A DNA stretch of 64,000 nucleotides from Humulus lupulus (GCF_963169125.1 NC_084801.1:74279696-74343695); one strand, 5' to 3'. Positions 35,076 through 47,980 are shown, numbered from the stretch's first letter. Notes: generated by a model not told the origin, from the sequence alone. Numbers and translations: made by a program.

Positions 35076-35084
35076 TATAAATAC
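35076..35084 (+). promoter_or_regulatory. TATA box of the antisense promoter, element I
   Basis: TATAAATAC on the plus strand, about 500 bp before the antisense ORF. A donor-like GAGGTAAATT follows at 35194, suggesting a leader intron as in C and D; its acceptor is not clear. Confidence 0.5.
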
Positions 35085-35576
35085 CCAAGGCTTGGACTTG
35101 TTATCTCACACTAAAGATTACATAGCCTAGTGTGAATTTTTTGAAGTCACTTCAAAGGGCTCTAAAGTTCCATCCGCCCTAGAAGCATTTCTTGAGGTAA
35201 ATTCTACAACATTGAACTTTCCTTTTTTTTTTACCATCCATGTTTGCATTGTAGAGGTACAAGGTGTTTTCACATTTCTAAAGGTCCGCTCTTGCCTATC
35301 ACGTGACGCATCTTCACACGCCCAAAGGCGTGTGCTTTCACATCCACGGACCCGAATACATGCACCCAGGTACACCTTCCCCACAGTGATATATGTATGT
35401 CCCTTTTATTTTTTATACACACAGGTTAGCATAGACCTTTGCCTTAAGGGCTCCTTGTTTCCATATGATGCTAGGTGCGTACATAAGGGTCTTTGTCTTA
35501 CTCCAATTGCACTCCTATTGTATTGTAGATATAGAGTTGTCTCCACGCACACACATTGTCGAGTCTTAACTTTCCT

Positions 35577-36594
35577 ATGGCGTCTGGATGGTCCTTCAAA
35601 ATTCCTCCTGATGTCGAACTTATCGAATTAGCATCTTCTGACTTTGAAGTTGATACCCACAAACCTTCTTCAAATGCAGGTGTGCGAATGCTCTACCTAT
35701 AGCGGTTATCCTACCTTTTGAGAGTGAACTAGAATTTGTCACCAGTGGTGGGTGTTCGGGTTCCACCCCATGGCACGAGACATATGTTGCCCAACTAAAA
35801 TCAACCCTTCATGATTGCATAGCTGAAATTTCTTGTCTAGAGGAAAATCTGCCACCTTCACCTCCATCTCCCTATGGTACTGGAGCTCCAAACACCAGGG
35901 GTCATACTCATGGGGTTGTGGATAGTGATCTCTCTAAACTTGAGTTTCACTTTATGGTCTTTACCTCATTGCTTCTTCCATCAAGCAGTATGCGACTAGA
36001 AATAGGACATGTAGAGGGCTTTCATGCGGGTTGTTGAAGCCAGTCACTCACAAATCGCCTATTGTTTCTGTCAAGGTATCAGACAAGCCGAGGGAGGTCC
36101 CTGATGATTCTGAGAATGCGGACACTGAGTGAACTCTGACCTAGAATAAGCTTTCTAACATGCTAAAGGCCCATAGACTGTCACCGGACCTTAACTTTGT
36201 CATTCTGTCCTGTAACGACTGTGCATCTGAGCTGCTAGAGGGGCTTGTAGCTTTTAGTGACTCAGTGATCAAGTCTGAAGGGTCCTTCCCACTCCACTCC
36301 TTCTTTGTTAAGGTACTTAACTAATTTGAGCTAGTACCTCTTAAGTTGTCACCCAACTTTTGGGTTGCGTTGAGTTGTTTGTATGTGTTATATAAGCAAG
36401 TGCACCTCGGGGGAGCCTCCATGAATGAGTTCTATCATCTATTCACTTCGGGTGAACCCTTCAACCCCTAGCTTCTATTAGTTCCAAAAGGTTGTGGCTC
36501 TGACACGGCATCCCCTCGTGGAGGGCACCATTTCCAACACTGGTTCGTGGAAGAGCAATTTTTTCTTCACCAACAAAGTATCTACATAGCATAT
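35577..36594 (+). pseudogene. Antisense ORF of Tat element I, 5' part
   Basis: Starts MASGWSFKIPPDVELIELA. The conserved domain is at about 36286-36480: PLHSFFVKVLN, then after a TAA FELVPLKLSPNFWVALSC and LYVLYK, and FYHLFTSGEPFNP, aligning with HPFYQGVANYFDVAPFQITPN ... LYILYK in element C and FVDFLNYVKLAPFQLP in D. This is the gypsy-type transposon protein family (Transposase_28). Frameshifts and stops are present. The exon is interrupted at 36594 by a solo LTR and resumes at 38904. Confidence 0.65.
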
Positions 36595-38898
36595 TGTAAC
36601 GCCCTACTTCCTTAGAGTCGTTACCGAGTGAGTTTTAAAAGAAAACTTTGTGCAATTAACTCACTAACCGAGGTTTTGAAACGAAAGTGTGACTAATTAA
36701 AAGTTAAGGCTGTAATCTTTGAAAATGCGTTGTTTCAATAAAAACTTCTTGTATTAAACATTTGGGATCCCAAAATAAGGTTTGAAAACTATTTATATCT
36801 TGAAATAAGTTTACAGTTGATCAGTTCTAAAAATCATAGATTATTACAGCCATTTTTTAATAAACCCCCAACCAAAGCAGTCGGGCAGGCCAAACATGTA
36901 CGCGTCGCTTCACGCTCTCCGTACTCATGGTTGGTTGACTCAGTCATTGCCCTTACCTGCAACACAGAGCACCCGTGAGCCGAAGCCCAGCAAGAAAACT
37001 CATGCAGAACATAACATATGCAATTTATACAGTTTATCATATCAGATAATCCACAGATAAACAAGTCAACCATTAGACTAAGCAAACACGGCCATGCCGC
37101 CCCAGAAGCCTTACCGAAGCCTGGGGTCTCGGTCCTCACCGTAAGGATCTCACATGTATCCACTGGGTCCTACCCTGACTATAAGCATCCCATGTGCAAA
37201 GTGTTACTTCCGGCCCCGCTGCCGTTCTCGGCCTTGCCGCCCTCGGCCATAGCCGTTTATTTCACTATAATCACATATAGCATAAATCAAAGAACATTCA
37301 GACAAATATCAATACATTTAAGTCTGCACCCTAACATGTAATGCAATATAGGGCCGTGCCCTGCAATCATCTCATCATGCAATATAGGGCCGTGCCCCGC
37401 AATCACACTATGGGCCCACGCCCTATCCTACGGGTGCTATAGTTTTCTTACCTGTATTCCGAGCCTCCTGATGCACTAAAGCCACGAGCACGGTCCTCTA
37501 GCACGAGCCTCTCCAATATCCTAGTCACAACACACATGAAACATCCTTTAATACTAATCAATTCATAACCACTTCCCGGGACCAATCCCACACTCTTGGG
37601 ACTCCCAAATTCCTTAAACAATTCATCGGAAACATCCCCCGAACCCCCGGAGCAAAAGCTCAAAAATGCAAAATTTCAAGTCCTGAAAATGGCCTAGCGC
37701 CGCGGCTCAGCCCTATAGGGCCGCGGTGCCAAGCAAGTCAGAGAGCCTCTCCCTTCCTGAAAACAGCCTTGCGCCGCGGCGCCCAAGAACAGGGCCGCGG
37801 CGCCCCTTCGCGAACCCAGAAATTCTGGGTTTTTCTCCTTCAATTCTCACATCCAAAACACCTCTAAACCAGCCCAAACACATATCTCAACCCCAAAACC
37901 ACATTGAAACCTCAAATGAACCATCTAACAACCTATAGACACTATCATCAAGATCAAAACACAATCATACTCAAAAATCCACACCTTTGATTTCTAATTT
38001 CAGCAACTCAAACCAAACTTCAAAATGCTTAACTTATGCTTAGATTTCTCAAATCAAAACAGAACCCAAACTTAAAGATTGCATAAAATCCTTACCTCAA
38101 GAGAGAATTCAACCTTTAAGCTTCCTTGATTCTCCCCCCTAAATCCTTCAAGTTTCAGCTCCCTTCTTCTCTTCTTCCTCTTCTTGCCCTAACTTTTCTC
38201 CTTCTAGTTTCTTTCCTTCTCTTCAAATTCTATCAAAACCAACAATGACCAAGTCCAAACCGTGTACCCCTATAACACAGCTCAAATTTGTGTAAACCCC
38301 TTGCCAAATGACCATTTTACCCTTCCTTACCTATCCTTTCATAACTAAGCCTCAAGGGCACTCTAGTCCTTCCACTTATATTTCAATTCTACCATTTTCC
38401 ATCTAAACTTGTTACTCACAGCAGTAACTAATGGTTACCCAGGTTACTCAATCACCAATAACCATTACCCGCTAAATATCAATTTAACCATAACAATTCC
38501 CAAGGTACCCCTAGGCTCCTCCCAAGCCGGGTATAGAAATCCCGTTGTGACTCTTAAGTTAATTTGCTCTCTAGGACCGTCTCAGCACGTGCATCACAAT
38601 AATAACACCACACTCACGTGGTACAATTCACATAATACAATTATCACATATATGCCCTCAGCGGGCTAAAATTACCAACTTACCCCCACCATGCAAACGG
38701 GGTCCACATGCATATTTATTTCACCTAACATGCATACTAACCACGTAGTCATGCATCTCGAATGTTCAATTAGTCATATAACATGCTTTAAATCATAATC
38801 ATGCATTTAACTCATAAAATCACACATAAATCCCAACATGCCATCCTGGCACACTAATCAAGGCCCTTAAGCCTTATTAGCGATTTTGGGTCATTACA
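36595..38898 (-). mobile_element. Tekay solo LTR with target duplication CATAT
   Basis: A 2304-bp LTR in minus orientation (TGTAATGACCC at 38898, TTACA at 36595), flanked by CATAT at 36590-36594 and 38899-38903. No primer site or polypurine tract adjoins it, so it is a solo LTR left by recombination. It is very similar to the solo LTR at 49388-51685. It holds four GCCGCGGC-type motifs (37699-37806) and an AACCCAGAAATTCTGGGTT inverted repeat near 37815. Confidence 0.92.
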
Positions 38899-38903
38899 CA
38901 TAT

Positions 38904-40361
38904 GCATTTCAACACATCAAGTAAGTATTTATATTTGCATATACATATATGTATATATATTTATTTAATTTTACTTGTCTTTATCTCTCTTCTCAGGTTT
39001 GCCTTACTATACTTATTTCTTTTCCTTGGCCTTAGGTCTTGAAGGGGTTGTTGGCCTTGCTTCTCATGTATGTCAACTTCATGCAAACAGGTCTGCTTCC
39101 ATTTCATTGAAGGCAATCTCTATTCATCCAAGTTGTTATCTCCAGACCAAGCATTTCCTTATGCTCAGTTTCATCCAAGTCTACCAACCCGAAGAACGTA
39201 GATGATGATGATGATGATGATGATGATGAAGACTATCACTATTCTGAGGATGTTATTATGGACACTGAAGATGAGGTTGAGATGGAGTCTGAGAACTACT
39301 TATGTTTAAGATCCTTGGCTAACAGAGCCGGGGAGGTTGCAGATTATGGATGCACTGATGACTTCACTTCCTAAATCCCATCGTCGGTAGTAGGTGGCGA
39401 GTTTTCCTTCACCGCTCCTCCTTCTGCTTCTTCTATTACGAAGAGGAATTTTGTTCTGCCTTCCTTCGATGATTCTCTTTCGCCTTTGGAGCGCATTTGG
39501 GACAGGCGTCCTAAGGTGCCTCACTTCTTAAAGAGGTGACTCCATGCCCCTCGGCTCCCCATGCCTCTGTTGATTGATCAGGACATTCTCGGTCCCCTTC
39601 CTTGTCTAGGCATGTGTCAACAGGTATACATGCATCCCCTCGTCAAGTGCATACCTCCAGTCCTTGGGGGCATCCTTTGGTGACGCAGTATGGAGAGACC
39701 ATGATCCATTACATGGGGAATATTCCCGAAGGTGAATAGGGGTTTGTCTACTACATTCTAGATACCTAGTTGGGTGAGGCTGTGCGCGTCAAAACACTTA
39801 ATGTATGTTTTTCAGTTTTGATTTCATCTAATCATTGAGATTTTCATTCATTTTTGTGTTTTTACTTAGACCTCCATCTTGGGTAACCATTTTGTCCCCT
39901 TGAGTTCTTCAACGCAATGATTACAGTTCGAGCTTGAGTTGCCAATGAAGGGCCTTTCCTTGGCTATGGCAGAGAAAAATGAGTTGACCGCACGAGTCAG
40001 CGATTTTGAAGGCCAACTCACTAAGACAGTCTGCGAGAGGGGTGCTACAATAGTAAAGGTCACATTGAACTCTCGGTCTAATACTAGACTCAACACCACC
40101 ATTCAGACCCTCAATGTGAAGACTAATGCTCTTGAAGTTAAACTGGTGAATGGTGGAATAGCATAGTTGAGCACACGTTTCATGTCGTGTGAAGAACTAA
40201 TCTTGATGTCAATGTGTCCCCCTTTGGAGACTATACGGCTGAGAAGATTGCTGAGTGGAATGGTCGGTGTGGGAACCCATAGGCCCCTCTTACAAGCTTA
40301 TCATTTTTTTTTTCTATTGTGTAACCCTCTATATGTTTTCTTTTGTGTGGAATTTCTTTAA
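38904..40361 (+). pseudogene. Antisense ORF of Tat element I, 3' part
   Basis: Resumes the broken exon (TTTCAACACATCAA followed by donor GTAAGTATTT at about 38918), an AT-rich intron with acceptor TTCTCAG near 38995, an acidic exon including nine GAT codons (39201-39228), and a later exon with a coiled-coil-like stretch (PMKGLSLAMAEKNELTARV, 39940 on). Exon order (domain, acidic/proline linker, coiled coil) mirrors C and D. Stops and frameshifts make it non-functional; exon borders are predictions. Confidence 0.55.
39201..39228 (+). repeat. GAT microsatellite
   Basis: Nine GAT units plus one G, coding a poly-Asp run in the antisense ORF of element I. Confidence 0.95.
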
Positions 40362-40818
40362 GTCTTCAATTATATGTAAAACACTTTATGTTTGAGGCCC
40401 TTTTATGTTCGCTATTATATATAAGACCCTTGCTTATCTTTGTAGTGTCTGCAAGAATGTATTGGCCTTCTGAGCCTTTAACATCCTCTTTTTGGCTATA
40501 ATACGTACAAGGTTTTGCTAAATCCCTCTTCTTTGATGAATTACTTATGTCTTCCTTGGACTGATGATGATAGTCTTTTTGGTGCACCTTGACTATACTT
40601 GTAAGGACATGTTAGCCCTTTGGATTTTTTGCATCCTTTTATATTCTTTGTGTGCACTTGATATTCTGTGCGAGAAGCATCCTTCTCACCATTATGCATA
40701 GTACTATTTTTACAAGGGTCTCTTTTAGGACCATTTTTGGCTTGACGGCTTGGTGGTCACTCTATGCTTATTGGTGGACCTCCTCTTTGAGGCGTTATCC
40801 CTTGCGGAGGTATTAGCC
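40362..40818. other. AT-rich tail of the element I antisense region
   Basis: No coding sequence. A phrase like TTAGCCCTTTGGATTTTTTGCATCC echoes TTGGCCTTCTGAGCCTTTAACATCC about 145 bp earlier, possibly a decayed tandem repeat in the spacer between convergent ORFs, as in D. Confidence 0.4.
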
Positions 40819-41228
40819 CGTAACGCCTCACTACCTTAGAGCCGTTACTAAGTGAGTTTAAAATGTGCATTTAACTTGCTAATCAAAAATTTAGGTCAAA
40901 AGTGTAACTAAACTGTATTAAAATCACACAGTTTAAAAATGTAGTCATTCATTGAAAATTATGAAGAGTTCAACATTCGAGACCCCCAACATACTGTTTA
41001 TAAGTATTTACAACTCAAAAATATGATTAAAGTTGACTATACGACAAAATATAATTTAGTAAAATACATCTCCCAAAAATACCCATGGTCGTGGCAGCCA
41101 GGCAGGCAAAACATGTACGCGCCGCTTCACGCTCTACGTACTCATGGTTGGTCGACCATCCCCTTGCCCTTACCTGCACCATAGAGTACCCGTGAGCCGA
41201 ACCCCATTCAAGCATATAAGTCAATTAC
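40819..41228 (-). repeat. Fragment J: primer-side end of a Tekay LTR
   Basis: Reads CGTAACGCCTCACTACCTTAGAGCC (first base of TG changed), then usual LTR phrases up to 41228, where element E begins. No primer site precedes 40819, so it is the end of a 3' or solo LTR. The continuation expected after element E is not seen because E is truncated on the right. Confidence 0.75.
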
Positions 41229-43662
41229 TGTAACGACCCAAAATTACTAATAAGGCTTAAGGGCCTTGATTAGTGTGCTGGGAGGGCATAATTGGAAGTT
41301 ATGTGAACTAATTGTGAAAATGCATGATTATGTGATATGCATGATCCCATGATTATATGAATATGTGGAATGCATGCTTATGAGTGTTAGATATGCATGT
41401 AGGCCCTGCTTAGCTTTTAAGGGCATAATTGTAATTTTGGCACGTTGGGGTATAAATGTGATAAACTGTTGAGACCACATTATTATGTGGATATATATTT
41501 ACAGTGTTCAGCACGAGGCGATCCTAGGGAGCAAGTAGCGAGAAACTCACAACGGGACCCGGTACCTGACTCGGGGCGAGTCAAGGGGTATTCTGGGTAA
41601 TGGATATTTATTTGGGTTATCGAATTATGGAATTAAATAATTGGAGATATATCTGAGGTTAGGAAGCTTAGGTGGGAATACTGGGGAATTTTACCATTTT
41701 TCCCTCGGGGACGTTTTTGGCATCCCGAGCCTCGGGATTGACTTAATTGCTTAAGGATAGACTAAGTAAAATTTAGCAAATGGTAGAACAGAGCCAAACC
41801 GACCTTTCTTCCCCTTCTCTGTCTCTCTCAAGGGAAACCTCAAGGAACCAAGAAGTGCTTGGCTGGAACTCAGAGAAATTGAGCTGGGATTTAGGAGATT
41901 AGCCCAGGGATTAGCTAAGGATTTAATTAAGAGTTAAGGTAAGTTATGAGTTTTATCTTTGGTGGTTAAATTCTCTGAATATGGCTGAGTTCTAAAGTGA
42001 CTATGGGTTTTTGGCATTCAAGGTTGAATTAAGGCAGAAGGCTTGGGAGTTAGCTCAGTAATTGTTTGGAGGAGTGAGTCTTCAGTGAAAGTAAGCTTCA
42101 ATTTATGAAATAGTGTTTGAATTATGGGTTTTTCTTACTGGTTTTGGTGTTCTTGAGCATGTGGGTTTGAATGATTGAAATGTTGTTTTGATGAGTTTCT
42201 AGACTGGGTTTCCGCTGGGTTATGTCGCTGAAATCGTGTTAGAATGTTTGTGATAATTGGATTATATCATTAGGGTGGTTATGGGTGGTTTTGAGTGAGG
42301 TTAGGGTGTTAAAAATGGTGGTTTTTCTGTGTTTGAAGGGGTCAGGCCACGACATGGTGAAGCCTGAGCCATGGCCCGTGTCTGTTTTTGGGCGAGGCTA
42401 GGCCTCTGGTTTGGGGCATGCCGCGGCATGGAAAGCTTAGGCTGCGGCCCTTAAGGGAATTTTTGGCCTTTTGGAGTTTTTAAGTGTGGGAGCCTAACCT
42501 AGGGTGCTCGGGATCGATCCCACTACCGTGTTTGGTGGAATTAGATGTCCCGGAGGTTAGAACTCTATCCGAAAACATTTATACAATTATTGATAGAACC
42601 CTTTATCATGGTTGTGACTAGGTGTACGCTTGGGCTTGGGGCAGGATCATGCTCGGGGGTCGTCTTTCCTAATCAAAGCACTTGGAATTAAAGGTAAGAA
42701 AACTGCACCCGTTTATGTGGATGGGATGGGAGTAAGTGTTCCCTATATTTGTATCCACTATTATATGATTGTGATTAACCATATGAATATATTGAGACTA
42801 AGAGCTCCCTATAATTATATGAATGTATTGAGGTGGTATTATGCCATGGGGACATGTGATAAACAGCCTAAGAGTGCCAAAATCAATACATGTGCACATG
42901 GCGTGGCTGAAGACAGCTTATTAATCACTGAGCTCAGTTAAGCTAGCCGGAGTCAGTGGGTATAACACTGGGCTTGCCCTAAGTGAGCCAAAGACAATGG
43001 TTTATTATAGAGGGTTCGGCCTAAGGGGATTGACCCTAGTTATTGCATGACATGTGTACTATTGCTAGTTTGATGTATATGATATGCTGAATATTTGGAT
43101 GTTGGATCATTGGTTTGTCAACTGGTATTCTTGATTAAGTGGGTGCTATGGCTTGCTAGGTAATTGATTAATGTCTTGTAAATTATTTGGTTATGCTCTA
43201 TGAACTACTTAGTTATTGATATTGATTGTGCTATGATATTATATTTTCTTTTTGGGCCTCGGCTCATGGGTGCTACATTGTACAGGTAAAGGCAAGGGTA
43301 AGATGGTTCAACCATGTGTTGGAGAGCTCTGGGGGCGAGTTGTACATTGTTAGCTACTCGGCCTCCATGGTAGAGGAATTGTGTAGGGACGGAAACCTAA
43401 AACGTGTATTTTGCCATTAGAGTGGCTTGATTATTTATAAGATTTGGAAAATTATGTAATTAGGTTATTTAAACCCTGATTTGGGATCCCATGTACAAAA
43501 CTTTTATTTTAATGAAAATTGTTCGTTTATAGCCAAAACCTTGTAAACCTAATTTTTTCGTGTCGTTAGATTCACATTTCTTTTTTTAAAATGACATGAT
43601 TAGCAAGTCTCGCACTATTTCAAACACACAGTGTAACGCTCTTGGTTATCCAGGGCATTACA
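41229..43662 (+). repeat. 5' LTR of element E
   Basis: A 2434-bp LTR, TGTAACGACCCA to GGGCATTACA, followed by a primer site. It carries a GC-rich block with ATGCCGCGGCATGG near 42418. The 103-aa frame at 42630-42941 is an LTR reading without recognisable domains. Confidence 0.88.
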
Positions 43663-43665
43663 ACT

Positions 43666-43681
43666 TGGTATCAAAGCATCC
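43666..43681 (+). other. Primer binding site, element E
   Basis: TGGTATCAAAGCATCC three bases after the LTR. One mismatch (A for G) to TGGTATCAGAGC of the initiator-methionine type. Confidence 0.8.
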
Positions 43682-43906
43682 TAGGTATAAGGGTTCCTGA
43701 AGATAGGCTGGACATTTACACTCGTTGCTAAAGACAAGCTCGACTCAAGGTTCTATAATTGAATATATGAGACTATGTGCTTAAGTTCTTGATTGAAATA
43801 TGAATGTATTATGTTGTATGACTGAAGGGAGCATGAGAAACTGATAGGGCCTGGCCCTTGACTATTGTGTGATGAGATTGAGGCATGCTGATTAGCATTG
43901 CTATTG
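43682..43906 (+). mobile_element. Interior of E before the C insertion
   Basis: Leader-type sequence without coding capacity. It ends with the target site CATGT (43907-43911) that is repeated after element C. Confidence 0.7.
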
Positions 43907-43911
43907 CATGT

Positions 43912-44506
43912 TGTTGACCCAGATTTTGGTCAATCGACACGGAGTCAGAATATGCTTGATGTGAATGAATATGTTGACAAGAATCAAATGACGAAAAAGT
44001 AATAAGAACACGATATTTTATAGTGGTTCGGCCCCAGGATCTGGTAATGACCTACGTCCACTTAGACTGTTATTGATATAAGAATCAAAAGGATTGATCA
44101 AAGAACAAGGGTTCAATGAGTTTCACTAACCTCTAAAGAACAATACAATATTCCAAGGGGAATTACTCTAGTCTCAAATAATTCAAAAGCCAAAAGTCCC
44201 TTCCCTTGAGCTATCCTTTTCTATTTATAGGCTCAAGGGGGATTACATGATTTAGTTGCCGATATTCTCTCCTAAATAATCGGATATTCAGGAGATTGTG
44301 TGAGTTAAATTCAGGATCTGCAAAGATCTTTACAGTAATATTACATTGCATGCGGAACCATCGACCAGACTGGTCGCAGTTAAGACTGGGCCGCTTACTG
44401 CTTCTAATACGTCTTCTAGTCGACACACTAGCAGAGCCCTTCCAAGCGTCAGCCACGTGTCTAGGGATTACTTGCCACGTCATCAATTCTAATTTTTTGG
44501 ATAACA
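43912..44506 (-). repeat. 3' LTR of element C
   Basis: 595 bp, plus strand TGTTGACCCAGATTTTGG to TTTTTTGGATAACA, a direct repeat of 57277-57871. Confidence 0.95.
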
Positions 44507-44520
44507 TTTGCCCCCCAAGT
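44507..44520 (-). other. Polypurine tract, element C
   Basis: Minus strand ACTTGGGGGGCAAA next to the LTR. Confidence 0.85.
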
Positions 44521-44740
44521 TTATTTATTACGAGCAATAAATAAACTTTTTGAGCGAACGACCCTTCGGTAACCCCGCCTTACGTGTCAGAACCCTCCGT
44601 GTGTTCTTGGAAAAAGTAACCTACTCCTGTCTAATCATGACTTTTCAGTTCCCCAGTAATAATTCGACGGCTATTCCACTTCCCCATACTTCGAAAAAGG
44701 GAAACTGATGATTAGGCCTTTTTTATGCCACAGACAAACT

Positions 44741-44747
44741 TATATAA
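44741..44747 (+). promoter_or_regulatory. TATA box of the antisense promoter, element C
   Basis: TATATAA, about 30 bp before the probable start of an untranslated leader exon. Its position relative to LTR, leader intron and ORF is the same as in D and I. Confidence 0.55.
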
Positions 44748-44918
44748 CATCTCAAAACTTCCCTTTTTCTTTTTACGCACACCATTGCCTTCTCAAGAAA
44801 CCCTAAAAACCAAAGCTTTAATCTTCTCCGGAGACCGTTTTTCTGCATTTTCAAGACTCAGTCTGAGAGTTCCTTGATTTCTGAAGATTCTTTTCCAATC
44901 TCCACGACCATTTTCTTG

Positions 44919-45340
44919 GTAAGTTTTTGAATCCTTATGCTTCAAATTTTCGTAATGCATGCTTCTGTATGTTGACTATTTGAGTTCGTCTGCTTCTGGT
45001 TTGAGATGCTTGTGAGTAGAATGTCTTGTAGGCAAAAAAGGGTTACGAGTTAGTTTAATAGTTGGGATCATACTTTTAGGACGTAGAATCGAAGTAAAAA
45101 TTCGATCTTTAGGCTAGTTGGAAAATAGGTTTTTCCCGCCCTAAGGGGAGTTGAAAAAGATTTTTTGAAAACCTTTTAACTTTCACCCTTTGATCCGTTT
45201 CTCAAATTGTTCGTGTGGAAAAATTTAGCTTTTTGTTAGAATGCTATTGTATTAAAGCTTGACATTTATACTCGACCAGCGCCATTCTAAAAAGCCTTTA
45301 AAAATTCTCTATCCTCACCTCCCCATTCCTCTGTTTGCAG
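44919..45340 (+). other. Leader intron of the C antisense gene (predicted)
   Basis: Donor CTTGGTAAGTTTTT at 44919 and acceptor CTGTTTGCAG ending at 45340, six bases before the ATG at 45347. T-rich and noncoding. Confidence 0.6.
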
Positions 45341-45346
45341 ACTTTG

Positions 45347-47980
45347 ATGCCAAATTTGTGGGGAGGTGAACGGCCCATCGACGACGATCTTCTTGCCTAG
45401 CTGCTCGAAGGCGAAGAACAACCAGCTGGCCAAATCCACGAGATTCCCTTCTCACGATCCTCTTCCAGACCTCGTCCTTCTCCATCTCAAATGGCCCGTT
45501 CCAAATTTGTATGCAAGAAAAGACCTCAATCCGACGATAGTCCAAACCCTTATGCCCAGCCTGATTCGCAGGCTAGGGTTCCCTCGACCAGCAGTCGAGA
45601 CAATCCTGTTCCTGACCCTAACATCCAAATTAGAGCCCGCCCTCGCCATCAGAATCTGCCTGATGTCGAGTGGTATATCTCCCCGACCAGCGTAGTGACC
45701 CCTCGGATGGTTCCTAACTATTTCAGGAAGTATCCTCTCACAGGGGTTACCATTAGAATTCCTGCCGCAGACCAAAGGGCTAACCTCCCCAAAGGTATAT
45801 ACAGCGCTTGGTCTCGGTATCACATAGAGGCAGGGGCTTTCCTCCCTCTACATCCTTTTTACCAGGGGGTGGCTAATTATTTTGATGTCGCCCCCTTCCA
45901 AATTACTCCAAACGGATATAGAATGCTAGCCGCACTCTATATCTTGTACAAACTTAAAATTGGCCTGAACCTACCCCCCATGAGGTCCATTATCTTTTTG
46001 ACCTTAAATCCAACCCGCAACAATATGGGACGAGTTTCTTCCATCTTTGTCACCTAAAGACAAACCGGACGTTCCTGAGTGACACTACGCATATATCCAA
46101 CGTGGGGCAGTACAGTAAGGAGTACTTCCTTACTCCGGACATAACCAGCAACAACTTGGCCTTCGCTCGAGGAGGTAAGTGCTGTCTTTTACTGGTCGAT
46201 ACTTTTAATCAAAGAGTTTCCCTTTATTCTTCTCAAACTATGCTTTGTCTTTCAGGCCCATGGTTACGTTCGACCCCAACACCAAACATGGTGTTGAGGT
46301 CCAATGCACTGGCCAGGATGACGGACGTGGAAAAAAGTGTCAAGTCCCTAGTTATTGATGAAAACCTGAGGTTATTTGGCCTCCTGGCTCCTCGCCATGA
46401 AACAAGAGGACCCGTGGTAGCCGATGCCACTGCCGAGGGGGTTCCCGAGCAGCAACCTCCCGCGTCCCCTCCTTGAAGGAGGCCGACGGGGGTTACAATC
46501 AGGGAACCCTCGGGCAATCCTTCCGCAGAAAGGCCTTCTGCTCCCCAAGGCAAAGGGAAACAAAAGGCCAAAGAGCCGGTTGTGGACTTGGGGGAATCCT
46601 CTGATGACAACGGTAAAGTTATTTTGCTTTTAAATAGCTTGCCAATTCCCTGTCATTTTTTTGATGGGGAGGGCAACTTTACATATACTCCAAATCTAGG
46701 GCTAGACTTCTTCGTGCCAGATAGTGAGTATGTGACTAATAGAGTCAATAATATAGCGACCAGTAGTTATAGTTCGGGTATTAACTATGTGACCTTCTTT
46801 TCTGTTTTGATAAAGAGTCTTCATCTGCCATTATCTTTACCCTTTGCATGTTTTTACTTGTGTGCAGAAATGGCCACTCCCAACGTCTTCGACCTATACC
46901 AGGCTGAGGAGGAAGAGGAAGTTCCTCAGCTCCGGCGAAAGTCATCAAGGAGACACAACGGCGAGACAAGCCAGGGACCTGCCAGAAAGAGTCGAACAGA
47001 AGATCCTTCCAAGGACGTGCCAACTGGGCAAACTTCTACTCATCCTTCGGCCCTTGTTGAGAAGGAGACTCCTCCTGCTCCGATGAACCCTCCTCCGGCT
47101 GCGCCCAGCAGGGAACAAAACAAGCGGGAAGAAACTCTTGGGGCCAAACTCTCGAGCCGTGCCGTACGAGCAGCCAAAGATTGCATTACGCACATCAGAA
47201 AGAACGACCACGTCAAGGATGTAATGGTTGAGGCAGAGAGTACGACGGTCGACCTAATTCTGAACAGGACCCTGAATGAAATAGCCAGCGTAAGTGCTTC
47301 TTTATCTTTTTGGCCTTAGTCTTTTAGTCTTTGCAACAGGTTCTAACTTTATCTCATGTCCTCAGGCTTTGCTGTCTGCTACTACTGCTCGTACCCGCAC
47401 CCAAGCCACCATCGAACAGGCTCGGGCAAAGGCTATCGAGAGGCACCAGGTGAAAGCAGCCGAGGAACTTTCGGCTGCAGAGGCCAGGCATGCAAAGGAG
47501 TTGGAGGCGATGGCTCAGCAGAGGGATGCCGCAGTGACAAAGCTATCGGAGGCTGAACCTTCAAAGGCTGCTATAAGGAAGCAGAGGGAGGAGTATCAAG
47601 AGGCCAGCCGAGTCTAGTTTCGCGAAGTCAAGAGACTGGGTGAGGTGCTTAAGTCCAAGGACGATGCCATCTCTACTCTTGAGGGCCAAGTGGAGCAGCT
47701 GAAGCTCGACAACTCCAAGAATCTGGAAAGGTATAAGAAGACGACGCTCCGGTGTTTTTATAACTTCTGGAAACACAATCAGGGCGCCGATTTCAGCTAT
47801 CTGTCAGAAGATGTTAGGACTGCCGAGCTGGCTCACTGTACTGCTCAACTGGCTAAAGAGGAGGCAAGAGCAAGGGTTCCTGCTTCTCCAAGCATTGCTG
47901 GTGCAGAGGAAGAAGCAGTCGTTGAGGACGCGACCAATCAGAATGCTAGTAAAGACCCTCCTGCTCCTAATGCCTCTTGA
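45347..47980 (+). pseudogene. Antisense ORF of Tat element C, gypsy-type transposon protein
   Basis: Gene opposite to pol. Exon 1 (45347-46172) starts MPNLWGGERPIDDD and holds the Transposase_28-like domain (WYISPTSVVTPRM; FLPLHPFYQGVANYFDVAPF; LYILYK; HEVHYLFDLKSNPQQYG). Predicted introns are about 46174-46255, 46613-46869 and 47291-47365. Exon 2 is proline-rich, exon 3 (MATPNVFDLYQAEEEEEV) acidic to basic. The last exon (47366-47980) is an Ala/Glu-rich coiled coil with FWKHNQGADFSYL. Defects: TAG at 45398 and 47616, TGA near 46474 (probably from CGA), and a frameshift in a C run near 45978. Antisense ORFs of this kind are known from the Tat lineage; their function is unknown. Confidence 0.75.

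Noticed and set aside
45347..47980. Captured host gene inside element C
   Set aside because: Homologous ORFs occur at the same place in Tat elements D and I, so it is part of the element lineage, not a recent capture.
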